Of a stretch of 64,000 nucleotides of DNA, positions 36,088 to 45,577 are shown in pieces. Both the position numbers and the translations under genes were made by a program. The notes under the pieces are model-generated. The model worked only from the letters and a program-made list of their open reading frames with translations. It made no database searches and was not told where the DNA came from. Source of the DNA: Sulfolobus islandicus Y.N.15.51 (lineage in GTDB: Archaea; Thermoproteota; Thermoprotei_A; Sulfolobales; Sulfolobaceae); the NCBI RefSeq assembly GCF_000022485.1, contig NC_012623.1, forward strand, positions 496,001 to 560,000. The letters are read 5' to 3'. Numbering within the stretch: the stretch's first letter is position 1; each line of letters starts with the position of its first letter.

Positions 36088-37487
36088 ATATCTCCCTCCA
36101 ACAAGTAAGTATGCACCCTATTAACGGTATTACATATTTCATTCTTAGCTGGGGGGACTAACTTACATGGATTTAGAAGTCTCTTGGAATCAAATACTGT
36201 CTTCAGTCTTCGCATTAAGGTTAAGTCGTCTTCTGAGTAATAAAGCTTCATAAACTTTATCTTTTCTATTCCGATACCGTGTTCCCCGCTAGGTACCCCA
36301 CCTAATTTTATAGCAAGTTTCGTTATCTCCTCAGCTGCCTTAATTGCATTAATTGTCTCATCAACGTTTTTAGGATCGAATCCTATTAGCGGATGTAAAG
36401 TGCCATCCCCTGCGTGAAAACTATTTGCAACTGGCAATCCATATTTCTTACTGATTTCATATGTGAATCTCAACATAGTTGGCAAAGTTGATCTAGGAAC
36501 ATTGGCGTCTAATGTTAAATAAGCTGGAGAATAGTAGGCAAAAGACGGAAAAGCTCCTTTTCTGCCCCACCACCATCTGTTTTTCTCTTCATCATCTTTG
36601 GGAATGAAAACTTCACCATTATTTTCCCTTACCACCTTTACTACTCTAGCCTCTTCCTCTTCTACATTTGCACTGTATCCGTCTAGTTCTATTAAAAGGA
36701 TAGCTTCAGCCATAGGGTAATTTGCCTTATATTGAGTACTCTCTATTGCAATTATGGAATTCTTATCCAGAAACTCCATTGCAGCTGGTGTTACCCCAGA
36801 TTTATAAACACTTACAACGGCTTTTCCGGCATTGTCAATTGAATTGAACGCTGCTAGAAGGGTCTTACTAACTTCGGGTTTTGGAAATAACCTTAACGTT
36901 GCTCTTAAAATAACCCCTAAAGTACCCTCTGCACCTACAAATATTGATGTAGGATCAAAGAAATTATTACCACCAATTTCCTCAACCTTTCCATCACTTA
37001 AAAGAACCCTTAATTTTATTACACTATCGAAAGTGGTGCCGTATTTTGGAGTGTGCATCCCCCCAGAGTCGTGACTTATATTACCACCTATTGATGATAC
37101 TACATAACTTGAAGGATCTGGGGCATAGAAAAGGTTAGGATTACTTAACGTTTTATTAATTAGAAAGTTTGCTAATCCTGGTCCTACGGTGATTTCAAAA
37201 TTATCCAGTGAATAAATTCTGTTTAGTCTTGTTAACGAAATTATGACCTCTCCTTGTGTCGGAGTAGTTGCCCCGCTTAAACTTGTCCCAGAACCCCTTA
37301 CTAGATACTTTATATTATTCTCGTTAAGAAAATTCACTAAGGAAATTACTTCCTCCTCGCTTCCAGGTAAAACAACTAGTGGTGGCTCTATTTTCAAAGG
37401 TATAAATGCAGGATAAGAATACAGCTTGGCTTCATCACTTGATATTACCCACTCCTCGCCTACTATCTCAGCTAATTTTTCAATCAC
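36084..37487 (-). CDS. GlcD-like FAD-linked oxidase (glycolate/D-lactate type)
   Basis: 467-aa FAD-binding PCMH-type flavoprotein. YLVRGSGTSLSGATTPTQGEV is the diphosphate loop. GPGLANFLINKTLS and ISHDSGGMHTPKYGTTFDSV are FAD contacts, and FHAGDGTLHPLIGFD plus GGVPSGEHGIGIEKIKFM are the C-terminal catalytic stretch. Oxidises a 2-hydroxy acid. GTG start (MIEKLAEIVGEEW). Operon with the Fe-S subunit; the third subunit gene lies 73 bases upstream. Confidence 0.9.
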   Translation of the reverse strand: MIEKLAEIVGEEWVISSDEAKLYSYPAFIPLKIEPPLVVLPGSEEEVISLVNFLNENNIKYLVRGSGTSLSGATTPTQGEVIISLTRLNRIYSLDNFEITVGPGLANFLINKTLSNPNLFYAPDPSSYVVSSIGGNISHDSGGMHTPKYGTTFDSVIKLRVLLSDGKVEEIGGNNFFDPTSIFVGAEGTLGVILRATLRLFPKPEVSKTLLAAFNSIDNAGKAVVSVYKSGVTPAAMEFLDKNSIIAIESTQYKANYPMAEAILLIELDGYSANVEEEEARVVKVVRENNGEVFIPKDDEEKNRWWWGRKGAFPSFAYYSPAYLTLDANVPRSTLPTMLRFTYEISKKYGLPVANSFHAGDGTLHPLIGFDPKNVDETINAIKAAEEITKLAIKLGGVPSGEHGIGIEKIKFMKLYYSEDDLTLMRRLKTVFDSKRLLNPCKLVPPAKNEICNTVNRVHTYLLEGDI

Positions 37488-37559
37488 ATGGTTAATGTCT
37501 TCAAGATAGTTTATAAAATACCCTTTCTATTTTCTCTTTGCCTTATATAAACTTAGTTA

Positions 37560-38663
37560 CTAAAGTAATAATCCGGGTAGAAGAGTATTATTGGGATCAA
37601 AAGCTTCCTTTAGCTTGCGCAATATTCCTTTATCATTAATTCCCCAGTAATCTCCCTTATAATCCCCTTTTTCAACAACCACATGTCCGCTTATTTCTCG
37701 TCTTAATACCTCAAGATTGTCAAATGAAGCTATTTCCAATCTACAATACCCAGTCCCAATTATTCCTATTGCCCTTTTAACCTTCATAATACTTTTAGCC
37801 CTCTTAATCTCTTCAACTTCTCTCCCTCTTACGGTATGGATTGAAACAATCCTTTCATTCTCAACATAGTTTATATCATAGAAACCATCTTGTCCTTTTA
37901 CTCCAATCTCCTCCTCTATTTTGTTCATTGCTTTTCTAAATCCGATAAATGTAACGTGAGTCCTCTCACCTTTCTCATCAACTTCATATATTATGGAAAT
38001 TGGTCTATATTTACTAATTAAGGCAACTTTATCGGTCTGAAATGTAGCAATCACTTCTGGAAATGGGTATACCTTTAGTGTCGCCTCCAGATAAATACCT
38101 AACCAACCTAGCATACCAGATAGAATTTTGTGTATTTTATATCCGGAAGAGAACTTAAGGGTCCTACCACCACCCTTAGCTATAATACCGTCTCCAGTGA
38201 TTATCTTAGCCATTAATATTAAGTTTTTAGGATAGCCGTAAAATGAAGAGAAAGGTGTAGGTAAGTTGGTTGCCAATAATCCTCCTAAGGATCCATCATA
38301 ATATGCTGGAAGAAATAAGCCATTAGCTTTTATCATTTCAAATAAATCGGAAACTTTTACTCCAACTTGCGATGTGACATAAAGATCCTCGTCTGAAATT
38401 TCAATAACGTTATTAAATTGGCTTAATTTAACTCCTATATCGGTATTAATAGGAGGACCTATATGATGCATATTGAATGAAAAAGGGTAAATAGATAACT
38501 TCCTCTCATTAGCAAACTTAATTACGTCCCTAAGTTCTTCGTAAGTTTGTGGTATGACTGTAATTTTCCATCGAGTAGAATCATCATTTTTTCCGTCAGA
38601 TATCTTTACGATTCTGGCTAATTCATCAATCCACTCCATTAATAGATAAAGTGGATAAATCAT
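37560..38663 (-). CDS. GlcE-like FAD-binding oxidase subunit
   Basis: 367 aa, FAD_binding_4 (PCMH) fold. The loop is degraded relative to GlcD: FNMHHIGPPINTDIGVKLSQFNNV, then DGSLGGLLATNLPTPFSS and KFSSGYKIHKILSGMLG. The family is GlcE-like. With the next two genes it completes a GlcE-GlcD-GlcF set. Start at 38663 is supported by a TATA box (ATAAATATA on the minus strand, centred near 38688) 25 nt upstream; MEWIDEL at 38639 is another possible start. Confidence 0.8.
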   Translation of the reverse strand: MIYPLYLLMEWIDELARIVKISDGKNDDSTRWKITVIPQTYEELRDVIKFANERKLSIYPFSFNMHHIGPPINTDIGVKLSQFNNVIEISDEDLYVTSQVGVKVSDLFEMIKANGLFLPAYYDGSLGGLLATNLPTPFSSFYGYPKNLILMAKIITGDGIIAKGGGRTLKFSSGYKIHKILSGMLGWLGIYLEATLKVYPFPEVIATFQTDKVALISKYRPISIIYEVDEKGERTHVTFIGFRKAMNKIEEEIGVKGQDGFYDINYVENERIVSIHTVRGREVEEIKRAKSIMKVKRAIGIIGTGYCRLEIASFDNLEVLRREISGHVVVEKGDYKGDYWGINDKGILRKLKEAFDPNNTLLPGLLL

Positions 38664-38695
38664 AAAAATAGTTTTTTATCGAGAGTATATTTATG
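38661..38695. promoter_or_regulatory. Interleaved divergent promoters
   Basis: The plus-strand TATA box (ATAAAAATAG, 38662-38671, ~27 nt from ATG 38693) overlaps the minus-strand ATG (38661-38663). The minus-strand TATA box (38686-38694) overlaps the plus-strand ATG. Each gene's promoter thus contains the other's start codon. Confidence 0.5.
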
Positions 38696-39061
38696 TCAAG
38701 ATACGTTTACTGCGTAAATAAAGATAAACTGATACATTGTAAGGGTAGGGAATTTTATTATGTGTTTGAATATACGAGGAATAATGGGTTGTTGTTATCT
38801 AGATGTCAAAACGGTCACTGTGAACAGGTTGACGATATCATTTCGGAATTAGCGAAATATAGGTTTGCTTACGAGATAGATATCTTTGATGAGATAATGG
38901 ATAAAATAGATGAAATAATTCCGTTTCTTATAAAATATAATATAGAAATCTATTTTATTGGTGACAACTCCGTATTAGAGGCAGTATATACACCATCACT
39001 ATTTTATTATAAATATTTTGGACTAAAGGAAGCTAAGGACAAGGTAAATTTCGTAAAATAG
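38693..39061 (+). CDS. Hypothetical protein (122 aa)
   Basis: Not recognised. Soluble, acidic, with no membrane helix. It begins MSRYVYCVNKDKLIHCKGRE and contains SRCQNGHCEQVDD (CxxxxC). The second half is helical (IFDEIMDKIDEIIPFLIKY). Leaderless-type promoter. Followed at once by another short gene in the same direction. Confidence 0.6.
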   Translation: MSRYVYCVNKDKLIHCKGREFYYVFEYTRNNGLLLSRCQNGHCEQVDDIISELAKYRFAYEIDIFDEIMDKIDEIIPFLIKYNIEIYFIGDNSVLEAVYTPSLFYYKYFGLKEAKDKVNFVK

Positions 39062-39112
39062 TGGCTTAATAAAATCGTTTTAGCTAAAAGAGTTCTAGAT
39101 GAAATAGGAATT

Positions 39113-39295
39113 ATGGAATTCAAATCTCATATGGACACTATAGATGGAAGGTATGCAATGTGGTTGAACACTGAAGATGAGTATGCTTCTTTCATCTCAC
39201 GCGAAGGAGATCTAGTTAAATTTTGGATTTCACATAATGGCTGCGATGTATTTATCAAGAGAAAAGGAAAGAGAATTTGTAGTAGGAGTGAATAG
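39113..39295 (+). CDS. Hypothetical protein (60 aa)
   Basis: Short protein MEFKSHMDTIDGRYAMWLNT..., probably beta-rich and cytoplasmic. It overlaps by 41 bases the 3' end of the convergent 339-aa gene, so one of the two may be mis-assigned. I keep it because codon use looks coding and it follows the 122-aa gene closely. Confidence 0.4.
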   Translation: MEFKSHMDTIDGRYAMWLNTEDEYASFISREGDLVKFWISHNGCDVFIKRKGKRICSRSE

Positions 39296-40274
39296 CTTCT
39301 TTCCTCATTTTCTCAATCCCAATTTCTATTAATCTTCTAATTGCACTATATGCATCATTTATTATTTCATAACCATTTATTGTAAGAATTTTATTATCTT
39401 TAACCTTACCAACGCTAATAATATTTGCACCTTTCATTAGTTTTAGATCAAAATCCCCTCCTTCAAAGTAATCAAAATTTATCCTTAGATTAACGTCAGA
39501 AGCGATATCACTAATAGCGTCTATAATGTTCCTTATAAAAATAAACCTTTCGAATAGAGTCCCTATGCTGTTTATCGTTAGCAACAAATAATTATCAGTT
39601 TCTTCCTCCTTACTCTCGTCATAATTAATTATATAATCAATTATCTTATTTATCCCAGTCTCGATGTTATTAATAGTCTCAAATTTTAACCTATCAACAT
39701 AGTATATCTTATCGTAGAATAGGATAGCTATTTGCCTACTATCGTCTCCATCTTCGATATTAGCAAAAGCGTAAATTTTCTTGCTTTCTATTGAAGAGAC
39801 TATTAGGCTTAACATTATTATCTTATCATTAGCCTTTATCAAATATTGAAATTGATCTTCAATTTTATTCCTACCAATTATTGGATAATTCTTTTCAATA
39901 ATATTGATTATACTAACAAAAATTTCAGAATTAACGTAAAGAAATTTCTTGGAAGAAACCCCAATAGATTTCTCCTTAACAAATTTTGAAATTGAAAACA
40001 AACAATACTTTACAGATTCCTTATATTCATTAAACTTGTAGAGACCTTGATTAACGTAGTCATGGACTTCATTTAAATCAAAAATCTCACATAGTTTTTC
40101 CTGTCCATAGTAGAAAGTGGTATTACTAAGTCCAAAGCCAATGTAACTTCTTATTTCAATTAAAGAATCGTCTAACGATATTAGGACAACATCTTCCATA
40201 TCACTGACTACTATATCTTTTATTGCCTCTTGAAAAGTTTTATATAACGATATTGGAATCTCAGCTCTTATCAT
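39255..40274 (-). CDS. Hypothetical protein (339 aa)
   Basis: No family recognised. Mixed alpha/beta, Ile- and Asp-rich, with no signal peptide. The text shows two blocks of similar style: EDVVLISLDDSLIEIRSYIGFGLS and DDSRQIAILFYDKIYYVDRL, each followed by a helix, which suggests an internal repeat of a roadblock-like or profilin-like alpha/beta module. That is only a guess. Probably transcribed after the Nudix gene, which ends 28 bases upstream. Confidence 0.6.
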   Translation of the reverse strand: MIRAEIPISLYKTFQEAIKDIVVSDMEDVVLISLDDSLIEIRSYIGFGLSNTTFYYGQEKLCEIFDLNEVHDYVNQGLYKFNEYKESVKYCLFSISKFVKEKSIGVSSKKFLYVNSEIFVSIINIIEKNYPIIGRNKIEDQFQYLIKANDKIIMLSLIVSSIESKKIYAFANIEDGDDSRQIAILFYDKIYYVDRLKFETINNIETGINKIIDYIINYDESKEEETDNYLLLTINSIGTLFERFIFIRNIIDAISDIASDVNLRINFDYFEGGDFDLKLMKGANIISVGKVKDNKILTINGYEIINDAYSAIRRLIEIGIEKMRKEAIHSYYKFSFLFS

Positions 40275-40301
40275 TCAATTGCCGTTAACTATATATAAAA
40301 T

Positions 40302-40781
40302 TTAAATTTTAAGTTCAGCTATTTCAAACAATTTAGAAAGTATCCTATACGTCATCCCCCAAATTCTATATTGCTTATAATAAAACGCGTTATCGCCCCT
40401 TGCAAATTCACTCTCGTGAACCCAAAATACCTTATCCACCTCCGCTGGATTTGGCCTTGGTTCTATTAGCTCATCAAGTAATGCAATATATGCCCTAACT
40501 TTTATTCTAGCATTATTAGGTGAGAATACTCCTAGACTGGACCTTATATTTGGCCTGATTCCAATTTCCTCCTCACATTCTCTAATAGCTGCTTTAAGAG
40601 TAGTCTCATTATCTTCTCTATGACCACCTGGCAACGCCATTTGACCTGACCATGGGTCCTTTGGGTTAATAACTCTTTTTATCAACAAGATATACTGGCC
40701 TTTAGCTATTAATACTACAACTGCAGCATCGCTCTCACTATCATCAGTTAGTGGTAGCTGAAGAAGTTTGCTTATGTTCAT
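40302..40781 (-). CDS. Nudix hydrolase (CoA-pyrophosphatase-like)
   Basis: 159 aa. The Nudix box GGHREDNETTLKAAIRECEEEIGI fits GX5EX7REUXEEXGU fully, so it should bind Mg2+ and be active. MALPGG just before the box and RPNPAEVDKVFWVHES after it resemble NudL-type CoA pyrophosphatases, which split CoA or acyl-CoA into 4'-phosphopantetheine and ADP. The precise substrate is inferred. Confidence 0.87.
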   Translation of the reverse strand: MNISKLLQLPLTDDSESDAAVVVLIAKGQYILLIKRVINPKDPWSGQMALPGGHREDNETTLKAAIRECEEEIGIRPNIRSSLGVFSPNNARIKVRAYIALLDELIEPRPNPAEVDKVFWVHESEFARGDNAFYYKQYRIWGMTYRILSKLFEIAELKI

Positions 40782-40886
40782 AATTAGAAACTCAAAACAG
40801 TTCCAATTAATTTTTATGCGCTGCTACCTCTACATCTTATCAAATGGAAAAATGCTTAAAAAGATGATAGAAAAAAGAGGTATTCT

Positions 40887-41090
40887 ATGGCTAGAAGAAC
40901 TTGTCCTAAATGCGGTAAGGTTGTTGAAATCTTAGTGGAACACGTTAATAATAAGGTTGTGAAAAAGTGCCCTAATTGTGGTTATGTATTTATAGAGTAT
41001 GAAGTTAAGTCTAATTCCTCTTTGTTATCATCTTTCTCTCCATCTGCTAAATCTAACAGAGAGGAAAAAGAACAATATAGATTCGAGTAA
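40887..41090 (+). CDS. Small zinc-ribbon protein (67 aa)
   Basis: RTCPKCGKVVEILVEHVNNK followed by VVKKCPNCGYVFIEYE: two CxxCG knuckles forming one zinc ribbon, then a Ser-rich tail that ends in a charged stretch ([11 protein letters not shown]). The last ~20 codons overlap the 3' end of the ABC permease on the other strand (63 bases). Small Zn ribbons of this sort may bind RNA or the transcription machinery; the role is unknown. Confidence 0.65.
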   Translation: MARRTCPKCGKVVEILVEHVNNKVVKKCPNCGYVFIEYEVKSNSSLLSSFSPSAKSNREEKEQYRFE

Positions 41091-41771
41091 CAGAACTAGA
41101 AACGATACAACTAACATTTCTACGCTTGTATTTACCAAATTTGTGATTCCTTGTGAGAATATTGCAGAAGCTGTAGTTGGCAATATAAGCAAGGGAATGT
41201 AAAGAGACTTAGGGAGGAATGTATAAGGATAAAATACTGGTGGTATTATAGTTAAAATGCTAGATAAAAGACCAGCAAGACCCCAACCATATCTCGTATG
41301 AGGAACTAGACTAGCTAAGAAGAACCCTATGGAGGATGTTGAGAACAGGAGAAGAGTGACATCAATTAATAATGGTATGAAGTTGGTTAAAGTCAAAACG
41401 TGGTAAATTACTGCAAGCATAATGTATAGTATAACACCTGGGGAGGAATATAGTAAATTTGCAAGCATTAATCCCATGATATAGTCACTAGGCCCTATGC
41501 TAGTTGCAACCAATAAATCTTGAAGTCTACTTTCAAGTCTTAAGAACACTAGATCGCCAATTAGTGAAAATCCGTTATTGGCCATAACGCTAATTAATCC
41601 TCCAACGATGGCGAACTTTACGAAATCCCCCCTCGTGATAATATATATTAAAAATAATTCAGCTAGAGGTATACTGAGATAAGTTAATACGTACACAAAT
41701 CCTCTCCTTATTGAGGACCATCCATAAAATATTGTAAAAGCTAACAGAAAACTACTCCTCAAGACTCTCAC
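41028..41771 (-). CDS. ABC-2 type permease
   Basis: 247 aa with six membrane helices, in the pattern of ABC-2 exporters (DrrB/NodJ-like): [41 protein letters not shown], and [21 protein letters not shown] near the end. Its start overlaps the ATPase end by 20 bases. Together they form an exporter; cargo (drug, lipid or polysaccharide) unknown. Confidence 0.82.
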   Translation of the reverse strand: MRVLRSSFLLAFTIFYGWSSIRRGFVYVLTYLSIPLAELFLIYIITRGDFVKFAIVGGLISVMANNGFSLIGDLVFLRLESRLQDLLVATSIGPSDYIMGLMLANLLYSSPGVILYIMLAVIYHVLTLTNFIPLLIDVTLLLFSTSSIGFFLASLVPHTRYGWGLAGLLSSILTIIPPVFYPYTFLPKSLYIPLLILPTTASAIFSQGITNLVNTSVEMLVVSFLVLLLESILFFFLSVRFSRWRER

Positions 41772-42579
41772 CTCCGTAAATTATGAACAGATCCTCCAAC
41801 GTAATTGGCTTAATAACATATTTTCCTACATAATCAGATGCTTCATTCCTATCCACATAACTAATCCTTAATCTTCCTATCTTATACTCACCAATTCCCT
41901 CCACTCTAACCTTATTATCAAATTTAGCCAAAAGTTCCTTTATGCTTCCTTTAGCTATGAGTTTACCCTTATGCAAAAGGATTACCTCATCCGAAAGCTC
42001 TTCAGCCTCTTCCATATAATGTGTAGTTAACAAAATCTTACTCTTTATACTCTTTAACACAGACCAGACTTCTAACCTAGAATATGGATCTAACCCTGTA
42101 GTAGGTTCATCCAGTAGTACTAACTCAGCATTTGATGCTAAAGCCATAGCGACAAAAATCTTCCTCTTCATTCCACCTGAAAGTTCATCACTTGGTTTAT
42201 CTTTAACTTCCCATAGCCCGACTTCTTTGAGAGCACTCCTAGAAATTTCGGTAGCCTCTTTAAACGATAATCCTCTAGCTGTTAAGTACATGACTAAGTG
42301 TTCCATAGGACTAGCTATGCCTATTGATTTAGCCTCTTGGGGTATTGAAGCTATTATTTTTCTAACTTTCTTAGCGTCTTTCACTACATCAAAACCTTCG
42401 ATCCTCGCAATTCCGCTAGTGGGTAATAATTGAGTAGAAAGAATTCTAGTTAGCGTTGTCTTACCGGCCCCATTCCTACCTAAAAGCGTAACTATTCTAC
42501 TATTCGCAATAAACGTTAAATTATCCAATGCTATAGTCCCGTCTCTATAAATCTTAGTAAGGTTAATAGTTTCAAGCAC
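41752..42579 (-). CDS. ABC transporter ATP-binding protein
   Basis: 275 aa. Walker [11 protein letters not shown]-loop IPQEAKS, signature [16 protein letters not shown], Walker [16 protein letters not shown], and H-loop [16 protein letters not shown]. DrrA/CcmA-like class. Operon with the permease. Its start is only 12 bases from that of trmO on the other strand, so their promoters must overlap the coding regions. Confidence 0.92.
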   Translation of the reverse strand: MLETINLTKIYRDGTIALDNLTFIANSRIVTLLGRNGAGKTTLTRILSTQLLPTSGIARIEGFDVVKDAKKVRKIIASIPQEAKSIGIASPMEHLVMYLTARGLSFKEATEISRSALKEVGLWEVKDKPSDELSGGMKRKIFVAMALASNAELVLLDEPTTGLDPYSRLEVWSVLKSIKSKILLTTHYMEEAEELSDEVILLHKGKLIAKGSIKELLAKFDNKVRVEGIGEYKIGRLRISYVDRNEASDYVGKYVIKPITLEDLFIIYGGESLEE

Positions 42580-42591
42580 AGAACTATATTA

Positions 42592-42999
42592 ATGGAAGCT
42601 TGCTTTAAGTATATAGGTTTTATAAAGAGAAATGACAATTCCGCATCTAGAAATGCAACCGTGGAAATCCATATAAATGAGGAATATGAGGAGAGGTTAA
42701 AAGGATTAGAGGAGTTCTCGCACATTATAGTCCTTTATCATTTACATTTAGCTAACTTTGATGGAAGATTATTGAAAGAAAGGGAAGGAGTTATGGTAGG
42801 AGTTTTTGCAACCAGATCCCAATTTAGGCCGAATCCTATAGGTATATCTGTAGCCGAATTGATTGAAATTAAAGATAATATAATAATAGCCAAGGGCATA
42901 AATGCATTTAACAATACTCCAGTTCTCGATATAAAACCATACGACAAATGGGATAGGGCAGAGGAAGTTAGAGTTCAAACATGGCATGATGTTGTGTGA
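42592..42999 (+). CDS. trmO: TrmO-like tRNA m6t6A37 methyltransferase
   Basis: 135 aa. GVFATRSQFRPNPIGIS is the signature of the UPF0066/TrmO family, and NNTPVLDIKPYDKWD the second conserved block. TrmO adds a methyl group from SAM to t6A at position 37 of a tRNA in bacteria. The archaeal homologues are shorter and the exact tRNA target is not known. Cytoplasmic. Confidence 0.85.
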   Translation: MEACFKYIGFIKRNDNSASRNATVEIHINEEYEERLKGLEEFSHIIVLYHLHLANFDGRLLKEREGVMVGVFATRSQFRPNPIGISVAELIEIKDNIIIAKGINAFNNTPVLDIKPYDKWDRAEEVRVQTWHDVV

Positions 43000-43053
43000 T
43001 ATTTCCATATATTAGAGAAAAAATAAATAGTCTAATCGAGTTTATATAATATT

Positions 43054-43449
43054 ATGTATGTTGCAGATTTGATTGTTAGAAACCCAGTTACAGCCAAAGC
43101 TGAAATAAGTATACGAGATGCTGCGAAGATTATGAAAAAGGAAAATCTAGGCTCACTTATAATAGTAGACGAGACAAATAGGCCGATTGGGATAGTTACT
43201 GAAAGGGATATTTTGAGAGCGGTAGCCGATGAGATATTATTAGACTCTCCCGTTTCTACAATCATGACTAAAGGTTTGATAACTATTGCCCCAAATAAGG
43301 ATATTACAGAGGCATTGATAATCATGTATCAAAATAACGTTAGACATCTAGCAGTAGTTGGACAAAATGGGGAGCTAGTCGGAGTAATATCTATAAGAGA
43401 TGCCGCTAAGGCAGTTAATCTGTTGGCACTTGATCTGGCAATATGGTAG
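43054..43449 (+). CDS. CBS-domain pair protein
   Basis: 131 aa with two CBS domains in tandem: IVRNPVTAKAEISIRDAAKIMKKENLGSLIIVD...GIVTERDILRAV, then TIMTKGLITIAPNKDITEALIIMYQNNVRHLAVVG...GVISIRDAAKAV. Bateman modules sense adenosine nucleotides or SAM. No effector domain is attached, so it may act on a partner protein. Confidence 0.88.
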   Translation: MYVADLIVRNPVTAKAEISIRDAAKIMKKENLGSLIIVDETNRPIGIVTERDILRAVADEILLDSPVSTIMTKGLITIAPNKDITEALIIMYQNNVRHLAVVGQNGELVGVISIRDAAKAVNLLALDLAIW

Positions 43450-43582
43450 GTTATCTTACTGAAGTAAATTGTTAAAATCACAACGAATTAAATATTGACA
43501 ACAATCTAATTCCATATTATAAATATTTTTTAGTACTAATTTAGTAGATGAATTTAAATGGGATAATCCGGAAAAGGAGAAG

Positions 43583-44986
43583 ATGAAAAATAGATTTATA
43601 ATGTATTTTATTTTATTCTTATTTCTGATATCATTGGGTATTATACCTCTAGAACATGCTAATATACAAAAAGAACAAGTAATTATCCAACAATATTCGA
43701 CATACTTAATGCAAAATGGTAACTATCTAAATTACACCGTGGTAAGTGGAGTTGAGGACAAGATACTCTACAGCAATGTATCACAGATAGTAATCAACTA
43801 TAATAAAACCACATATTTGCTTAAACCGTTGGGTTTAGTATATTATAACAACTCAATCATAAATGTTACAATAATTGGAGAAAAACTAAAAATATATAGC
43901 GGCATTCCACAATTAATTAAGGCCATACTTTATACCCCAGGTTTACAAGAAGTAATATGGGCCGGGTATCTATCAAAACCAGCCTTTATTTCGGCTTACG
44001 CTTATGTAAATGGGACTGGAACTCTAGAATTACAATACCTAAACGGTTCTTCAACATATAGCTTAAACGTTTCAATTGGGACCAACCTAAAACTCTCAGT
44101 TCCCCTTATAGGCCTAAACTATACAATGCTTACATTCAACTCTTATCGCCAAATAACGATTTCAACTGAATTACCTATACCGTATAGATCATTTGAAAAT
44201 ATAAGTGACTTTTACATCTCAATGTCATCTTTTTTCAATAATACGTTATTACCCTCGATGGTATGGAAATCAGGTAATATCACAGCAGTAGAGTTCTTTG
44301 GAATTGATGGTACTATTGCAGGATTCCTAGAGGTAAATGGACCAAGACTATTGATCTTGAAGAATCTTAACGCAGAATACTATACACCTAAGTACGTCAT
44401 TACTACAACAATTAACAATATGACAATAATATTGGGAATTGGGAATAACAGTGTGGAAAGTACTGATAATATTGCGTTTTCTTACTTCGTAGATGTTAGT
44501 AAACAAATAGGGTTATTATTTAGTACTGAAAATACATCAAGTGTGTTCTTAGCTTTTAATAATGGTAGTGTCTATGATATTCAAATCTCATATCCAAAAA
44601 ATATATCTGTTTCCAATATTACAATTCAAAACACAGTATTCTTAGCAGAAAAAATAATTGTCTCCCTTAACTCATCAATCTCACTAATACCGATAACTCC
44701 TAAATATAATTATACATTTTTCATATTAAAAGAGTTGCCTAATGGTTCAATATTATTTGTAAATGAAACAGACTTTTTCATGCGTAATAATACCTTATAC
44801 ATAGTAGCTTCTAGGCCTAGTGAAACGTATTATATTGTCTACTCTAACCATCCATTACTAACTACAACACAAACTAATCAAGCTTTAATACCATATGGAG
44901 CTAGTAATCTTGTTTTAATCGCTGGAATAGTTGTAATTTTGTTGGCTATTGCATCAATAGTAGCAATAAGAAAAAGAAGATTATAG
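43583..44986 (+). CDS. Membrane-tethered extracellular protein (467 aa)
   Basis: N-terminal signal sequence (KNRFIMYFILFLFLISLGII), ~410 residues of beta-rich, Asn/Thr/Ser-rich ectodomain with many NxS/T sequons, and a C-terminal helix (NLVLIAGIVVILLAIASIVAI) followed by RKRRL that stops transfer. So it is anchored and faces outward. The layout is like the 385-aa protein at 59899. Function unknown. It is 42 bases before an HxlR-type regulator gene. Confidence 0.65.
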   Translation: MKNRFIMYFILFLFLISLGIIPLEHANIQKEQVIIQQYSTYLMQNGNYLNYTVVSGVEDKILYSNVSQIVINYNKTTYLLKPLGLVYYNNSIINVTIIGEKLKIYSGIPQLIKAILYTPGLQEVIWAGYLSKPAFISAYAYVNGTGTLELQYLNGSSTYSLNVSIGTNLKLSVPLIGLNYTMLTFNSYRQITISTELPIPYRSFENISDFYISMSSFFNNTLLPSMVWKSGNITAVEFFGIDGTIAGFLEVNGPRLLILKNLNAEYYTPKYVITTTINNMTIILGIGNNSVESTDNIAFSYFVDVSKQIGLLFSTENTSSVFLAFNNGSVYDIQISYPKNISVSNITIQNTVFLAEKIIVSLNSSISLIPITPKYNYTFFILKELPNGSILFVNETDFFMRNNTLYIVASRPSETYYIVYSNHPLLTTTQTNQALIPYGASNLVLIAGIVVILLAIASIVAIRKRRL

Positions 44987-45027
44987 CACATAAAGTATAT
45001 AAGACGTAACTTCGTTAAGTGTAAATA

Positions 45028-45396
45028 ATGAGAGTTTCTAAATCTAATAAACCAAAGGAAATATGCCCAATAGTTTCCGCAATAGCTGTAATAGGAAGTG
45101 AACCAAAGCTGTTAACAATAAGGTATCTACTCGAAGGACCGAAACGATTTAATGAGCTTCAAAAGCTTACCTTGTTAAGCTCCAAAACCCTCTCAAAGAC
45201 ACTAAAAGAATTGGAAAATTACGGAATAATTGAGAGGAAAATTATAAACTCTCACCCGGTTATAATAGTTTATGAATTAACAGATAAAGGTAAGGAACTG
45301 AAGAGAGTATTCGATGAACTTAGAAAATGGGGAGAGAAATTTACTCTATCACAAATTACTATAACAAATAGCATTCGCGTAAACGAGAATTTTTAG
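45028..45396 (+). CDS. HxlR-type winged-helix transcription regulator
   Basis: 122 aa. ICPIVSAIAVIGSEPKLLTIRYLLEGPKRFNEL then LLSSKTLSKTLKELENYGII (recognition helix) and VIIVYELTDKGKELKRVFDELRKWGE (wing and dimer helix) match the HxlR family. N-terminal Cys (EICPI) is the usual family Cys. It lies after the tethered extracellular protein and may control it. Confidence 0.82.
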   Translation: MRVSKSNKPKEICPIVSAIAVIGSEPKLLTIRYLLEGPKRFNELQKLTLLSSKTLSKTLKELENYGIIERKIINSHPVIIVYELTDKGKELKRVFDELRKWGEKFTLSQITITNSIRVNENF

Positions 45397-45464
45397 AACT
45401 AAAAGGAAAACTGACTTCCTTATATAAAACATATTAGTCAGATCTGTGTAATACAGATCTGACT

Positions 45465-45577
45465 GGGGTGTAGACCGTTGACTTCCTTGAGCGTAAAGCT
45501 CAACGGTGAGCTTTACCTCCAATTCGGACCGGAAGTTGGGCTTAAAGCCCGAATAAGGGTGAATATACACGGAGGCC
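45465..45577 (+). ncRNA. Structured left end of the second IS110 remnant
   Basis: Non-coding leader before a DEDD remnant. It holds two hairpins: GTAAAGCTC (45493-45501) with GAGCTTTAC (45508-45516), and GGGCTTAAAGCCC (45538-45550). Position and style match the IS110 left end at 11990-12185, although the sequence differs. Bridge-RNA role is inference. Confidence 0.35.
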
